Assembly (NCBI GenBank): GCA_003222895.1
Contig: QHXI01000063.1
Coordinates: forward strand, 44,452 to 108,451
Length of the DNA: 64,000 bases
Direction: 5' to 3'
Origin: Acidobacteriota bacterium
Lineage (GTDB): Bacteria > Acidobacteriota > Blastocatellia > Pyrinomonadales > Pyrinomonadaceae
The notes beneath the pieces are model-generated. The model searched no databases, was not told where the DNA came from, and saw only the letters and a list, made by a program, of their open reading frames with translations. Below, in pieces: positions 50,022 through 59,073 of the stretch; the stretch's first letter is position 1; each line of letters begins with the position of its first letter. A program made the translations under genes and the position numbers.

Positions 50022-51608
50022 TCAAGCCAGCGGCACCGATTGCCCTGCTTGAACGTACGCGTGTTCGTAGAGCATCAAACCAACCAATGCCAAAGGCACG
50101 CCAATAATTCCGATTGATAGAAACCCAAAAAGCATGGCCAGTGGCAGCGCGCCGCCCACGATCGACAAAAAAACGCCGGACCAAAACGCGGTCTTATAGC
50201 GCGCTCGCATCATTTCCCAGATGGCCACGCGCGCGTGCGCAGTCGCATGCGTCAACGACACCTCGCCGAGAATCATTAACAGATGAAACAGACTGGCGAT
50301 TGCCAGAGTGAAAACCGTTGCGACGAAAGCCGGTGGGAAAAAATCAACTGGTTCTGCTGAACTAAGCTGTCCAATCAAAGCAAGCGGTAGTAACACCGCG
50401 GATCCGAGGATGGCTGCCTGAACAAATAAATGAGCCGGCAGCAGAGGATTCTGCCAAAGGTCGCGAGCCTTTGCTTGCGCGAAAAGATACGCAGTGTAGA
50501 TGGCCGTCAGAATCGACAAAGGAATCCCCCCAAGCATCAGCCAGCTTTGCATTGAGGTTGAGCCGGCGATGCTTCCGACAAAGTGCAAGGCAAGCACGGC
50601 CGAATATCCAGCGATGATGAACGCGCCTTTCACCAGCCAGCTTCGCCATTGCGGTCGCGTAAAAATCATGTAAAAGCGTGCCGGGTGTTCGAGATCCCAA
50701 ATCAACAATAGTCCCGTGAGTCCCAGAAATGCTCCCGAGATGATCGGCGTCCCCCACAGCCACAGAGCACTCTGCGAACCCATGAAACCAAATAGCACCA
50801 GCAGCGCCGCGACCAAATAAACTCCGCTCGCGATTCCTTTGGTCCAGGTGTACAAACTCACTCGCCAATCCCACGGAATCGAATGCGCCACGTCGTAAGT
50901 CAACAGCGCGGCAGCCGATGAGTTGTTGTAGGTTGGATTGCCTGAGACGACGTGCTCGTGCGATTCGCGTTGCTCGCTCCACATGAACAGGCCCGCCTCC
51001 GGACGCCGCGCCGCCAAAGGATCGAGCGTCGCCTGGTGCGCGCCTTTATAAAAAAGTTTCGGCAGTGTTTCCTTCTCAGGCCGGCGCACGTTCACCGCTT
51101 CACGATTCACGATCTGAGCAACATATGAACTTTGATCGTTCAGGTCGCCGATCAGAATTGCTTGTGTGGGACAGACGACGACGCAGGCCGGCTCCAATCC
51201 AACGTCGATGCGATGCGCGCAGAAGTTACATTTCTCAGCCGAGTGATCTTCGGGGTTGATGAAGATCGCATCGTACGGACAAGCCGCCATGCAGGCTTTG
51301 CAGCCAATGCAGATCGATTTATCGAAATCGACGATGCCGTCAGCGCGCTTGAACATCGCCGCCGTCGGACACGCGGTGACACACGGCGCATGCGCACATT
51401 GATTGCAACGCGTGACCTGATGCGCCCGGCGAGTTTGCGGAAACACCCCGACATCGACGTGCTTGACGTACGTTCGCGTCACGCCAATCGGGACCACGTT
51501 TTCAGACTTGCACGCGGTCGTGCACGCGTGACAACCGATACAGCGGGCGTGGTCGATTACCTTGGCCCACTGCACTTGATCAGTGCCGTTACTTTGTTGC
51601 TCAATCAT
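50022..51608 (-). CDS. Four-cluster FeS plus NrfD-type membrane protein
   Basis: 528 residues from ATG 51608. The N-terminal half holds 4Fe-4S motifs (CIGCHACTTACKSENVVP, CNQCAHAPCVTACP, CIGCKACMAACPYDAIFI, CNFCAHRIDVGLEPACVVVCP). The second half has about eight helices of the NrfD/DmsC type (HSIPWDWRVSLYTWTKGIASGVYL). Such fusions pass electrons between a molybdoenzyme and quinone. The likely partner is the molybdopterin oxidoreductase 3.4 kb downstream on the same strand. Confidence 0.88.
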   Translation of the reverse strand: MIEQQSNGTDQVQWAKVIDHARCIGCHACTTACKSENVVPIGVTRTYVKHVDVGVFPQTRRAHQVTRCNQCAHAPCVTACPTAAMFKRADGIVDFDKSICIGCKACMAACPYDAIFINPEDHSAEKCNFCAHRIDVGLEPACVVVCPTQAILIGDLNDQSSYVAQIVNREAVNVRRPEKETLPKLFYKGAHQATLDPLAARRPEAGLFMWSEQRESHEHVVSGNPTYNNSSAAALLTYDVAHSIPWDWRVSLYTWTKGIASGVYLVAALLVLFGFMGSQSALWLWGTPIISGAFLGLTGLLLIWDLEHPARFYMIFTRPQWRSWLVKGAFIIAGYSAVLALHFVGSIAGSTSMQSWLMLGGIPLSILTAIYTAYLFAQAKARDLWQNPLLPAHLFVQAAILGSAVLLPLALIGQLSSAEPVDFFPPAFVATVFTLAIASLFHLLMILGEVSLTHATAHARVAIWEMMRARYKTAFWSGVFLSIVGGALPLAMLFGFLSIGIIGVPLALVGLMLYEHAYVQAGQSVPLA

Positions 51609-51708
51609 GCGACGGAATGCCGCGCAATATAACACGAAGGTTGAAAGAATCGTTCAACTAATATCCGGGCTACTGCCTCGAAAGCAACTTGTGCGATAGT
51701 ACTTCGCT

Positions 51709-52713
51709 TTGAAAGACCGACTCCTCCAATATCTTTCCTGTCCCTCGTGCGGTGGTGCGATTCATCTCGCATCTGCCGCGGCGCGCGAATCCGCCGAGAT
51801 CATCGAAGGCGAGCTCGCGTGCAGTTCGTGCCGTCGAAATTGGCCCATCACACGGGGCGTGCCGCGATTTGCTTCGCTTGAAAGCGTCGAAGATGACAAG
51901 GCGGCAACGGCCGCGAATTTTGGCTGGCAGTGGCAGCACTTCACCCAATTCGATGATAAGTACGAACAGCAATTCCTGGGTTGGATCGCGCCTGTCAAAC
52001 CAGAATTCTTTAAAGACAAAGTTGTGCTCGAAGGTGGGTGCGGCAAGGGCCGGCACACACAGCTCGCCGCGAAATGGGGCGCGCGCGATGTGATCGGAAT
52101 CGATCTAAGTGCAGCCGTGGAAACTGCTTTCGCAGCAACGCGCGATCTGCCGAACGCGCACATCGTGCAGGCTGATATTTACAATCTGCCATTCGGACGC
52201 GTGTTCGACTATGCGTTTTCAGTTGGCGTGCTGCATCACTTGCCTGATCCCCGCGCCGGATTCAAATCGCTTTCCTCAAAAGTGAAATCGGGCGGGCACC
52301 TTTCGGCTTGGGTTTACGGAGCAGAGAACAACGAGTGGATCACGCGCTTCGTAAATCCGGTGCGGGAAGGATTGACCTCGCGTTTGAATCCGCGGCTGCT
52401 GCTGCAGCTCTCAAAGATACCAACAGCCCTGTTGTTCGTCGCAACGAAAACCGTCTATGGCCCACTCAACCGATCGGCAAAAGGCGCGTCGTTGGCGCGC
52501 CATCTGTTCTACAACGATTACATGAAAGCGATTGCGGGTTTTGGTTGGCGCGAGCAACACTGCATCGTCTTTGATCACCTGGTAGCGCCGACGGCGTTCT
52601 ATATCTCGCGCGAAGATTTCGCTGATTGGTGGCGGGACATCGGCGTGCACGACGCAGAGATCACCTGGCATAACAGCAACAGTTGGCGCGGGTTTGGGCG
52701 AGTGAAAGACTAG
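51709..52713 (+). CDS. SAM-dependent methyltransferase with N-terminal Trm112-like zinc domain
   Basis: 334 residues from TTG 51709 (an in-frame stop lies at 51697, so no earlier start). Zinc-ribbon-like N-terminus LLQYLSCPSCGGAIHL...GELACSSCRRNWPI, then a class I methyltransferase fold (VVLEGGCGKGRHTQLAAKWGARDVIGIDLS, ADIYNLPFGRVFDYAFSVGVLHHLPDP). Substrate unknown. Confidence 0.85.
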   Translation: MKDRLLQYLSCPSCGGAIHLASAAARESAEIIEGELACSSCRRNWPITRGVPRFASLESVEDDKAATAANFGWQWQHFTQFDDKYEQQFLGWIAPVKPEFFKDKVVLEGGCGKGRHTQLAAKWGARDVIGIDLSAAVETAFAATRDLPNAHIVQADIYNLPFGRVFDYAFSVGVLHHLPDPRAGFKSLSSKVKSGGHLSAWVYGAENNEWITRFVNPVREGLTSRLNPRLLLQLSKIPTALLFVATKTVYGPLNRSAKGASLARHLFYNDYMKAIAGFGWREQHCIVFDHLVAPTAFYISREDFADWWRDIGVHDAEITWHNSNSWRGFGRVKD

Positions 52714-52825
52714 CTACAAAAAGGCACAAAGTAGCAACTGGAATCCGCCGAAGACTGCGACAACGTCCGAGCGCCGACTTCATCAAACTAATCTTCCGTT
52801 TTGAGCTTTTTGTGCCTTTTCGTGG

Positions 52826-53653
52826 CTAATTTTGTTTCTTCGCTTCCTGCCAAAGCTCTTCCAATGTCTCGATCGTCGTGTTTTCGAACTTAAGATTTTG
52901 CTCACGTAATCTCTTCTCAATGTGATTGAATCGGCGACGGAATTTGCGATTGCTTAGTTTCAAAGCGGCCTCGGGCTCGACATTCAAACGTCGCGCGATG
53001 TTCGTGATCACGAAGAGCAGATCGCCGATCTCTTCGCGGATGTGAGTGTGATCGGCTTCGTCGTTCGTGCCGGCATGGATGCTGATGGCTTCGCGCAATT
53101 CGTCCAACTCTTCATGCAGTTTCCCGAAGATCTCTTCTACGTCTTTCCAGTCAAAACCTACGCGCGCGACTTTGGTTGAAATCTGATGCGCTTCCATCAA
53201 CGCCGGCGCTTTCGTCGAAACGCCGTCGAGGATCGAAACGTCTCCAGTACTCGCTTTTGATTTTCCAGCCGCGCGTTTTTCCGCTGCTTTGATGGCTTCC
53301 CAGTTCTTCAAAACCTCGGCAGAGTCGCCCGCGTGCACGTCGCCGAAGACATGCGGATGACGGCGCACCATCTTTTCGTGCACCTGTTCAATGACGTCGT
53401 CGATCGTGAATTCGCCGCGCTCTTTGGCAACGCGCGCAAAGAAAGTAATTTGAAAGAGTAGGTCGCCAAGTTCTTCACGCAGATCGTCCGGACGTCCAAG
53501 CCGTGCTTCTTCCAACGCCTCGAATGCTTCGTAAGCCTCTTCGAGGAGCATGGGCGCCAGCGTCGCGTAAGTTTGTTCGCGATCCCATGGGCAACCGTCC
53601 GGCGAACGCAGCCGGTCCATCAGTTCGAGAAGATCTTCAAAAGTTTTCGGCAT
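52826..53653 (-). CDS. mazG: Nucleoside triphosphate pyrophosphohydrolase MazG
   Basis: 275 residues from ATG 53653 (MPKTFEDLLELM). Two MazG domains: RSPDGCPWDREQTY...LEEAYEAFEALEE...LREELGDLLFQITFFARVA, and EIHEELDELREAI-like second half with IREEIGDLLFVITNIARRL. Hydrolyses NTPs to NMP and PPi. Single gene. Confidence 0.95.
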   Translation of the reverse strand: MPKTFEDLLELMDRLRSPDGCPWDREQTYATLAPMLLEEAYEAFEALEEARLGRPDDLREELGDLLFQITFFARVAKERGEFTIDDVIEQVHEKMVRRHPHVFGDVHAGDSAEVLKNWEAIKAAEKRAAGKSKASTGDVSILDGVSTKAPALMEAHQISTKVARVGFDWKDVEEIFGKLHEELDELREAISIHAGTNDEADHTHIREEIGDLLFVITNIARRLNVEPEAALKLSNRKFRRRFNHIEKRLREQNLKFENTTIETLEELWQEAKKQN

Positions 53654-53698
53654 GTGATTTAGTTTCCGGTTTCGAGTTTGAAGTTTCAAGTTGAGAGA

Positions 53699-53785
53699 GT
53701 GTCAGAACCGGGAACGATCGCGGCCGGATCAATTGACACAGGGGCACATAGCTGGATCCGCTCGCTATTGCTTGCGGTTCTGACA
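53699..53785. repeat. Palindromic repeat related to the GTACTGAC family
   Basis: GTGTCAGAACCGGGAACGATCGCGGCCGGATCAA ... TTGCGGTTCTGACA. Diverged from the exact CGCTCCCGGTACTGAC copies. Between mazG and the DUF1844 gene. Confidence 0.7.
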
Positions 53786-53901
53786 GGTGGGCTTTTGCGA
53801 TCAAATGAAATGCGATGCTAACATCAGCATCGCAACAAAATTCAATTTACTGGGTGGGCTGTCGGATTCAATTCCGTTAGCGCGCCATTGTTTAGAGAGT
53901 C

Positions 53902-54456
53902 ATGAACGAAGAACAGCCCACATTCAAAGTAGTCGACCGCCGGCTATTCAACCCGGACGGCACGCCGCGCGACTTGTCGCCGGAAGAAAAGGAAGAAGCT
54001 GAACGGGCCGCGAGAGCGGCTGAGGTTGCGAGTGCCGCCGCGGAAGTTTCGGCCGCGGAACCCGCACCGTCGTCAGCGCCGCCGAGGCAAGAACCTCAGC
54101 GACCGCAAACTTCAGCGCGACCGGCGCGCCAACCCTCGCGCGGCGGCGATCCGCTCGATGACCCGGCAAGTTTTCTCAGTCTGATCATGTCCTTGGCTTC
54201 GAACGCGGCGGCGAGTCTGGGAATGATGCCGCATCCGGCAACCGGCGAAACCGGAGTCGATCTGCAAACGGCAAAACATTGGATCGACGTGCTGGGAATG
54301 CTCGAGGCGAAGACGCAGGGCAATCTGGATCCGCAGGAAGCGCAGATGCTCGAAAACCTTTTAGCCGATCTGCGAATGCAGTATGTTTCGTTCACGCAAT
54401 CGCCGACGCCGCCACCTTCAACGTTCAGCGCGAGTGAAATCACGGGCGGAAAATAG
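53902..54456 (+). CDS. DUF1844 protein
   Basis: 184 residues. A disordered Ala/Pro/Glu-rich N-terminal half (residues 25-85), then a DUF1844 core SFLSLIMSLASNAAASLGMMPHP...GVDLQTAKHWIDVLGMLEAKTQGNLDPQEAQMLENLLADLRMQYV. Common in Acidobacteriota and relatives; function unknown. Followed by the MBL hydrolase. Confidence 0.82.
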   Translation: MNEEQPTFKVVDRRLFNPDGTPRDLSPEEKEEAERAARAAEVASAAAEVSAAEPAPSSAPPRQEPQRPQTSARPARQPSRGGDPLDDPASFLSLIMSLASNAAASLGMMPHPATGETGVDLQTAKHWIDVLGMLEAKTQGNLDPQEAQMLENLLADLRMQYVSFTQSPTPPPSTFSASEITGGK

Positions 54457-54522
54457 CGGTTAGCTATCAGCGGTCAGCCGTCAGCAAGTAGGCTGATAGC
54501 TGATAGCTGAAAGCTGAAAGCT

Positions 54523-55293
54523 ATGAAACTGACTTTCTTAGGCACCGGTACCTCGACGGGCGTTCCTTCCATTGCGTGCGATTGTGAAACCTGCACGTCT
54601 GACGATCCGCGCGACAAGCGACTCCGCGTCTCGGTTCTGATCGAGCACGCCGGCCAAACCATCATCGTCGACACCTCGAGCGATTTTCGCCAGCAGGCTT
54701 TGAAGATTGGCCTGCGACACCTCGACGCCGTCCTCATTACCCACTGTCACGCCGATCATATCTTTGGTCTCGACGACATTCGCCCGTTGAATTTTCGCCA
54801 TGGCGCGCTCGGACTTTACGCCAACGAGCGGGCCTGGAAAGACATCCGCCGCATCTTTCAATATGTCTTTGAGCCTTCGCATTTCGGCGGCGGCTTGCCC
54901 CAGATCGTTCCGCACACGGTCGTAAATGGCGCGCCCTTTTGCATCGGACGCGATTTGGAAATTACTCCGCTGGAAGTAATTCACGGGCGGCTTCCGGTGA
55001 TCGCCTATCGCTTCAACGACTTTGCTTACGCGACCGATCTAAGCGAGATTCCGCCGGCCACAATCGCAGGTCTGCGCGATCTGAAAGTGCTGGTGCTTGA
55101 CTGTCTTCGCATTCGTCCGCACGAAACTCATCTGTGGTTGGAAAAAGCGCTGCAGTACGTTGAGGAATTGAAACCCGAACGAACCTACCTCACTCACATC
55201 ACGCACGAAGTCAAACATGCGCGCGACTCGGCGCTGCTGCCGGACAAGGTTGAGTGGGCGTACGACGGATTAATAGTCAACGATGAACTCTGA
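54523..55293 (+). CDS. MBL-fold hydrolase, PhnP-like
   Basis: 256 residues. LTFLGTGTSTGVPSIACDCETCTSDDPRDKRLRVSVLI and LITHCHADHIFGLDDIRPLNF match the PhnP-like metallo-hydrolase subgroup, with metal ligands HxHxDH. PhnP is a cyclic ribose phosphate phosphodiesterase, but chromosomal relatives without phn genes have unproven substrates. The upstream gap is simple AGCTGATAGCTG repeat. Confidence 0.85.
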   Translation: MKLTFLGTGTSTGVPSIACDCETCTSDDPRDKRLRVSVLIEHAGQTIIVDTSSDFRQQALKIGLRHLDAVLITHCHADHIFGLDDIRPLNFRHGALGLYANERAWKDIRRIFQYVFEPSHFGGGLPQIVPHTVVNGAPFCIGRDLEITPLEVIHGRLPVIAYRFNDFAYATDLSEIPPATIAGLRDLKVLVLDCLRIRPHETHLWLEKALQYVEELKPERTYLTHITHEVKHARDSALLPDKVEWAYDGLIVNDEL

Positions 55294-55324
55294 ACGATGA
55301 ATGATGAATGAAGAAGTCGAAACA

Positions 55325-55750
55325 ATGAATGATATTGAGCGTCGCGATCTGCGTAAGCGAACGAAACTATTCGCCTTACGGATCGTTAAGCTCTACGCGT
55401 CGTTGCCAAGATCGACAGAAGCGCAAGTGATAGGTAAGCAAGTTGTTCGAAGCGGAACCTCAGTCGGTGCTCATTATCGCGAAGCTAAGAGAGCCAGATC
55501 GACCGCAGAATTCATTAGTAAGATCGAAGTTGCCTTACAGGAACTCGACGAGACAATCTACTGGTTAGAACTTCTAACGGAAAGCGGGATTGTTCCCGAA
55601 GCTAGATTGACAAGTCTCAAGGGCGAAGCAGAAGAGCTAATAAAAATGCTCGTGAGCTCTGCGAAGACGGCCAAAAGCGCAAGTAAACGGCTTTCATCGA
55701 TCCTCGTTCATAGTTCATCGTTGCCTTATGCGCCTTTTTCACGGAACTGA
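55325..55750 (+). CDS. Four-helix-bundle protein (23S rRNA IVS-type family)
   Basis: 141 residues from ATG 55325; the ORF track begins 8 codons earlier. RTKLFALRIVKLYASLP, VIGKQVVRSGTSVGAHYREAKRARSTAEFISKIEVALQELDETIYWLELL match the four-helix-bundle family also found in 23S rRNA intervening sequences. Function unknown, often mobile. Its 3' end overlaps the start of ribF by 23 bases. Confidence 0.88.
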   Translation: MNDIERRDLRKRTKLFALRIVKLYASLPRSTEAQVIGKQVVRSGTSVGAHYREAKRARSTAEFISKIEVALQELDETIYWLELLTESGIVPEARLTSLKGEAEELIKMLVSSAKTAKSASKRLSSILVHSSSLPYAPFSRN

Positions 55751-56681
55751 CAACGCCGACATCGCGCGCCCGGCCGTGATTACTCTCGGCGTGTTTGATG
55801 GGCTGCATCTCGGGCATCAGCTCATCATGAAAACAGTCGTCGAACGCGCTCGCATGATCGACGCCGTGCCGACGGTGATCACGTTTGAGCCGCATCCTCG
55901 GGCCGTGCTGCATCCCCAGTCGGCGCCGCCGCTGCTGCAAACCTTCGATCAAAAGATCGAAGCCCTGAGCGTGCTCGGCATCGAGCAAACAATCATCATT
56001 CATTTCGATCAGGCATTCTCGCAAATTCGCGCCGAAGATTTTCTGCGCGACACCGTCGTCAATCGTTTGCACGCGAAGGAAGTCTATCTGGGACGCGGTT
56101 TCTTTTTCGGGCACAACCGTGAAGGCAACATTGATTTGCTGCGCAAAGTTAGCGAGCGCCTGGGATTTCTTGCCGACGAAGTTCCCGAGGTGCGTCTGCG
56201 CGGCAAGCGGATTGGTTCGACTCGAATTCGCGAAATGCTTTCGCAAGGCCGGGTGAATCTCGCGCGCCGCATGTTGGGCCGGCCGTACGGCGTCGAAGGG
56301 CCAGTGGTGCGTGGCGCATCAAGAGGGCAGGGGATTGGATTCCCAACCGCTAACATTCAACCTCGTAATCGTGTGATTCCGCGCGGCGGAGTCTACGTCA
56401 CGGCAACTTTGATCGACGGACAATGGCGGCGCAGCGTGACGAACATCGGCGTCAGACCGACGTTTGATGACGGCACGGAAGCATCGATAGAAATCCACGT
56501 GATGAACTGGTCAGGAGATCTTTACGGCGACGTCGTGCGCGTGCGATTTCTGCACCGGTTAAGAGACGAGAAGAAGTTCAGCTCAATTGATGAACTAAAG
56601 TCGCAGATCGAACGCGATGTCTCACGGGCTGCAAACTTCTTCGAACGCGCCGGCGTTAAGCGATCACAGCCGATTGTCTAA
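55728..56681 (+). CDS. ribF: Bifunctional riboflavin kinase / FAD synthetase
   Basis: 317 residues. FAD synthetase domain with GVFDGLHLGHQLIM and YLGRGFFFGHNREG; riboflavin kinase domain with GRPYGVEGPVVRGASRGQGIGFPTANI and SNGGVRPTFD-like TNIGVRPTF. Makes FMN and then FAD. Starts inside the preceding gene. Confidence 0.95.
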   Translation: MRLFHGTDNADIARPAVITLGVFDGLHLGHQLIMKTVVERARMIDAVPTVITFEPHPRAVLHPQSAPPLLQTFDQKIEALSVLGIEQTIIIHFDQAFSQIRAEDFLRDTVVNRLHAKEVYLGRGFFFGHNREGNIDLLRKVSERLGFLADEVPEVRLRGKRIGSTRIREMLSQGRVNLARRMLGRPYGVEGPVVRGASRGQGIGFPTANIQPRNRVIPRGGVYVTATLIDGQWRRSVTNIGVRPTFDDGTEASIEIHVMNWSGDLYGDVVRVRFLHRLRDEKKFSSIDELKSQIERDVSRAANFFERAGVKRSQPIV

Positions 56682-56689
56682 AAGAACTA

Positions 56690-56780
56690 ACCGCGGATGA
56701 ACGCAGATCTCCACGGACACCTCAAAAAGATGGTTTGATTTAATATTTCTATTCAGAAATCCGCGTCTATCCGCCGCTGA
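56690..56780. repeat. Palindromic repeat, CCGCGGATGAACGCAGAT family
   Basis: ACCGCGGATGAACGCAGATCTCCACGGACA pairs with AAATCCGCGTCTATCCGCCGCTGATTT between convergent genes. Likely terminator for both. Confidence 0.7.
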
Positions 56781-56781
56781 T

Positions 56782-58086
56782 TTAGATCCCATGAATTCGC
56801 AGACGAAACTCGTCGTTGAATGAGACGATTTCCGCCAGTTTGTTTGAATAAGACTTTGCTTCGCGCAGCAGCATCGGCAGTCCGCCGGCGGTCAGCTTCA
56901 AATCATAAGCAGGATTCGAAAAGATCGCTGCTGTTTGCGGATTCAACCGTTCCTGCATGCCAAAGCGAATTGCTTTCAAGGCTGCCGGCGCAAAGCCGGG
57001 GCTGCGACGCGGATTCACGACTTCAATCGTGTGATCGAAAATGTGCAGCCGAGTTGGGACATCGCGCACGACCAAATCACGATGGATTAGCGCGTTCGCG
57101 ATCGCTTCAGAAACAACCGCCCTATGATAATTCGCGCGCGGGACCACCGGGAGTTCGCTCGCCTCACTAGGGGATCGGTTTGGCCGCGCTTCCGAAACAT
57201 CGCAGTAGCGCTTCACAAAACGCAACGCTGATTCGTAAATCGTCGCAAGATTGCCGCGCAATTCGATCCGTTCCACAATCGGCGACTGGCTCGTGTCACC
57301 GCTGAAGCGTGTGGCGATCACGGCCACGCGGGGTAGAAGACTCGCGACGCTTTCGTCTCGTCCAAACAGCAGAAGGCCCGCGACGGTCGGCACAACTTCA
57401 TCGCGCACCCGTGTCGCCAGCAGCAAATATCGCTCGAGGATTTCGCCGGTCGGATAATCCTTCAAAGTTGATTCATCAAAGGCGCCGCCCTGAAACCCGC
57501 GCATGAAACTCCACAGATGGGCTTCATCAATGTCGCGAATAGTTGCCGGCGGCAAGGGGAGAGTTTCATAGCTGAGAGGCCGTGCATCGTCGAGCAACGT
57601 CGACAATTCTTCGGGTGAAGCTTCGCGCTTGTCGGCGCCGACGCGAATGAAAAAACGGCCGTCACGCGTGCGATAAGGTCGCCGTTTACCATTGATTTCG
57701 ATCGCGACAATGCGCCGTCCATTGTCGAACGCGAGACGATCGATGAAGGGAATTATCGGCGGCGAAACTTCTTCGCGGCAGATGCGCACGAGCTCGTCCT
57801 GAACTTCTTCGGGGTGATCGATGCCTTCGACGCGCAGTTGGTCGTTCACGCCGAACACGATCACTCCACCGCCGGTGTTCGCGAGCGCAGCGATGCCCTG
57901 CGCAATGCGTTCTGAATTCGACAACTTAACTTTTAGCTCGAGATAAGTGTCTTCACCGCCGCGCACGAGTCGCATCAACTCGGTGCGCGTCGTCAACGGC
58001 GCGGCAGTTTGATAGAGGTATTCCTGGAAAGAGCGGTCGGTGACCGGTTCGTTGCGTTGGGAACTGCGAAATCGTTTGCGAGCCAT
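56782..58086 (-). CDS. AlbA_2/Schlafen-like putative DNA-binding regulator
   Basis: 434 residues. N-terminal AlbA_2 domain (EDTYLELKVKLSNSERIAQGIAALANTGGGVIVFGVNDQL, RRPYRTRDGRFFIRVGADKREAS), then a RecG-like HATPase-style region (PRANYHRAVVSEAIANALIHRDLVVRD). Members are annotated as RecG-like or transcriptional regulators; function is not settled. Single gene. Confidence 0.8.
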   Translation of the reverse strand: MARKRFRSSQRNEPVTDRSFQEYLYQTAAPLTTRTELMRLVRGGEDTYLELKVKLSNSERIAQGIAALANTGGGVIVFGVNDQLRVEGIDHPEEVQDELVRICREEVSPPIIPFIDRLAFDNGRRIVAIEINGKRRPYRTRDGRFFIRVGADKREASPEELSTLLDDARPLSYETLPLPPATIRDIDEAHLWSFMRGFQGGAFDESTLKDYPTGEILERYLLLATRVRDEVVPTVAGLLLFGRDESVASLLPRVAVIATRFSGDTSQSPIVERIELRGNLATIYESALRFVKRYCDVSEARPNRSPSEASELPVVPRANYHRAVVSEAIANALIHRDLVVRDVPTRLHIFDHTIEVVNPRRSPGFAPAALKAIRFGMQERLNPQTAAIFSNPAYDLKLTAGGLPMLLREAKSYSNKLAEIVSFNDEFRLRIHGI

Positions 58087-58232
58087 TTGTGTACGGCGGG
58101 GCTCAAGTAACCCGCCCGGATGCGCTCAATCGCATCACTGGATTTTCAAGTTAGCACTTCACGGGAATGCGTTGTCAGTGTAGCATAGCGCGCGGTTGGG
58201 AGGGCCTGTGCTTCCAGCAGCAGATCAGTCTC

Positions 58233-58742
58233 ATGTTCTCGCATCGCAATCACGCAACTAAAGCTTACGTTGCGCTCGGATCGAATCTGGGCGATCGCGC
58301 GGGCAATCTGTTGCTCGCAGTCCGCGGGATGATGGAAGCTGCAATTTGCGTAATACGTGTTTCTTCGATTTACGAGACTGAACCAATCAGCGAAGTCGAA
58401 CAGCCACCGTACCTCAACATGGTTGCAGAGATTGGAAATCCTCTGCCCGCGCCGGAGCAAGTAATGGCAAGGCTGCTGCGGATTGAATACTTGCTCGGCC
58501 GCATTCGCGACGTGAAGGATGGTCCGCGCACGATCGACTTAGATTTATTGATGTATGGCGACATTGAAAGCAGGACCGAGTTTCTGATGCTGCCGCATCC
58601 GCGTTTGCATGAGCGGCGATTTGTGCTCGAGCCGCTGGTCGAAATCGCACCGCACCTGATGCATCCCACGCTGAAATGCACCTGCGAAGAGTTGTTAGGT
58701 AAGGTTGAAGACAAATCGGCGGTGAATCGCTGGGTGCCGTGA
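58233..58742 (+). CDS. folK: 6-hydroxymethyl-7,8-dihydropterin pyrophosphokinase
   Basis: 169 residues from ATG 58233; the ORF track adds 22 codons. KAYVALGSNLGDRAGNL, RVSSIYETEPI, DGPRTIDLDLLMYGD and LPHPRLHERRFVLEPL are the HPPK signature. Transfers pyrophosphate to the pterin in folate synthesis. Confidence 0.95.
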   Translation: MFSHRNHATKAYVALGSNLGDRAGNLLLAVRGMMEAAICVIRVSSIYETEPISEVEQPPYLNMVAEIGNPLPAPEQVMARLLRIEYLLGRIRDVKDGPRTIDLDLLMYGDIESRTEFLMLPHPRLHERRFVLEPLVEIAPHLMHPTLKCTCEELLGKVEDKSAVNRWVP

Positions 58743-59073
58743 GGGGTGTTCAGGTCTTGAAAAGAATCGATCAACGAGCCATCGAAGATGGCGGCAGAGT
58801 GTAGCCCCGGGCGTAAGCCCGGGGTTAATGCGTTTTTGAGAATCAGAAGCCCGCGAAGCGGCGACAGACGACGCGAAGTTCAAAGGCTTATCTGTCGCCC
58901 GCCCCGCGGGCTTCGGATTGTTTACGGATCATGACCCCGGGTTACGCTCGCTTCGCTCGCTCACCCGGGGCTAAACTCTGTCGCCGCTCCGCGGCTGGTT
59001 GAGCAAATCCTCCAAGAGCAAAGTGGCCCAGCCCGATCCGGTCGCTATCGCTCCCGGTACTGACACAACGCTC
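58743..59073. repeat. Gene-free stretch of palindromic repeats
   Basis: GCCCCGGGCGTAAGCCCGGGG, GAAGCCCGCGAAGCGG...CCGCGGGCTTC, and ACCCGGGGCTAAAC type units. The right end (59034-59066) is an exact copy of the CGCTCCCGGTACTGAC element. No gene seen. Confidence 0.75.
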
